Shown here: piece by piece, positions 21,207 to 21,273 of the stretch
Numbering within the stretch: the stretch's first letter is position 1
How the letters are laid out: every line of letters begins with the position of its first letter
Source: JASFYU01 sp045046905
GTDB taxonomy: Bacteria; Bacteroidota; Bacteroidia; Flavobacteriales; Flavobacteriaceae
Direction: 5' to 3'
DNA length: 21,273 bases
Assembly: GCA_045046905.1 (NCBI GenBank)
Contig: JASFYU010000140.1
Span: forward strand, 1-21,273
Position numbers and translations under genes: made by a program
Notes under the pieces: model-generated
What the model was told of the DNA's origin: nothing
Seen by the model: only the letters and a program-made list of their open reading frames with translations
Databases searched by the model: none

Positions 21207-21273
21207 ACAGAATACAAATAAAAGCTAAGATTTGAAATGGAAAATTTGAAGGAATATCGAGATATTTCAAAGA

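Overview
The window looks like a chromosomal segment of a marine member of the Flavobacteriaceae (Maribacter/Zobellia/Arenibacter-like). Three things point there: low-GC coding sequence with a Bacteroidetes gene repertoire (OMP beta-barrel porins, DUF1080, DUF3500, a PSMA-like M28 peptidase, a TPR family with conserved histidines); -7 promoter boxes of the TAnnTTTG type; and many copies of a palindromic intergenic repeat built on CCTGCCT...AGGCAGG. The placement comes from pattern recognition, not from a search.

Layout. 1-457: 3' part of a methionine-R-sulfoxide reductase (msrB), open to the window edge. 458-1126: repeat-rich spacer with a gene-like remnant. 1127-2812: dihydrolipoyl dehydrogenase (lpdA) and a DUF3817 membrane protein in one operon. 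2965-4720, minus strand: two secreted beta-barrel proteins and aroQ (type II dehydroquinase). 5232-6128: XerD-type recombinase. 6624-7773: ECF sigma factor (GTG start) with a coupled four-helix membrane protein. 7785-9317, minus: PlsC-like acyltransferase and a CoA-type Nudix hydrolase. 9316-10032, plus: cyclophilin lipoprotein whose start codon shares two bases with that of the divergent Nudix gene. 10229-10840, minus: YadS/TRIC-like membrane protein. 11202-13453: secreted DUF1080 (3-keto-glycoside hydrolase type) plus secreted Gfo/Idh/MocA oxidoreductase. 13538-13909: VOC protein. 14174-14887: HTH-WYL regulator. 15301-16323: secreted DUF3500 protein. 16672-19092: M28 peptidase plus DUF2007 protein. 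19450-21180: exported TPR protein with a conserved set of histidines.

How the genes work together. Most are housekeeping or single-function genes. The clearest functional partnership is the DUF1080/oxidoreductase pair. It fits a periplasmic route in which a glycoside is oxidised at C3 and the 3-keto product is then cleaved. The sigma factor and its membrane partner form a likely signalling pair. Nearly every gene-free stretch over 250 bp carries a copy of one composite, multi-hairpin repeat family present in both orientations. Its hairpin arms differ between copies yet stay paired. This repeat and the histidine-rich TPR protein are the least explained things in the window.
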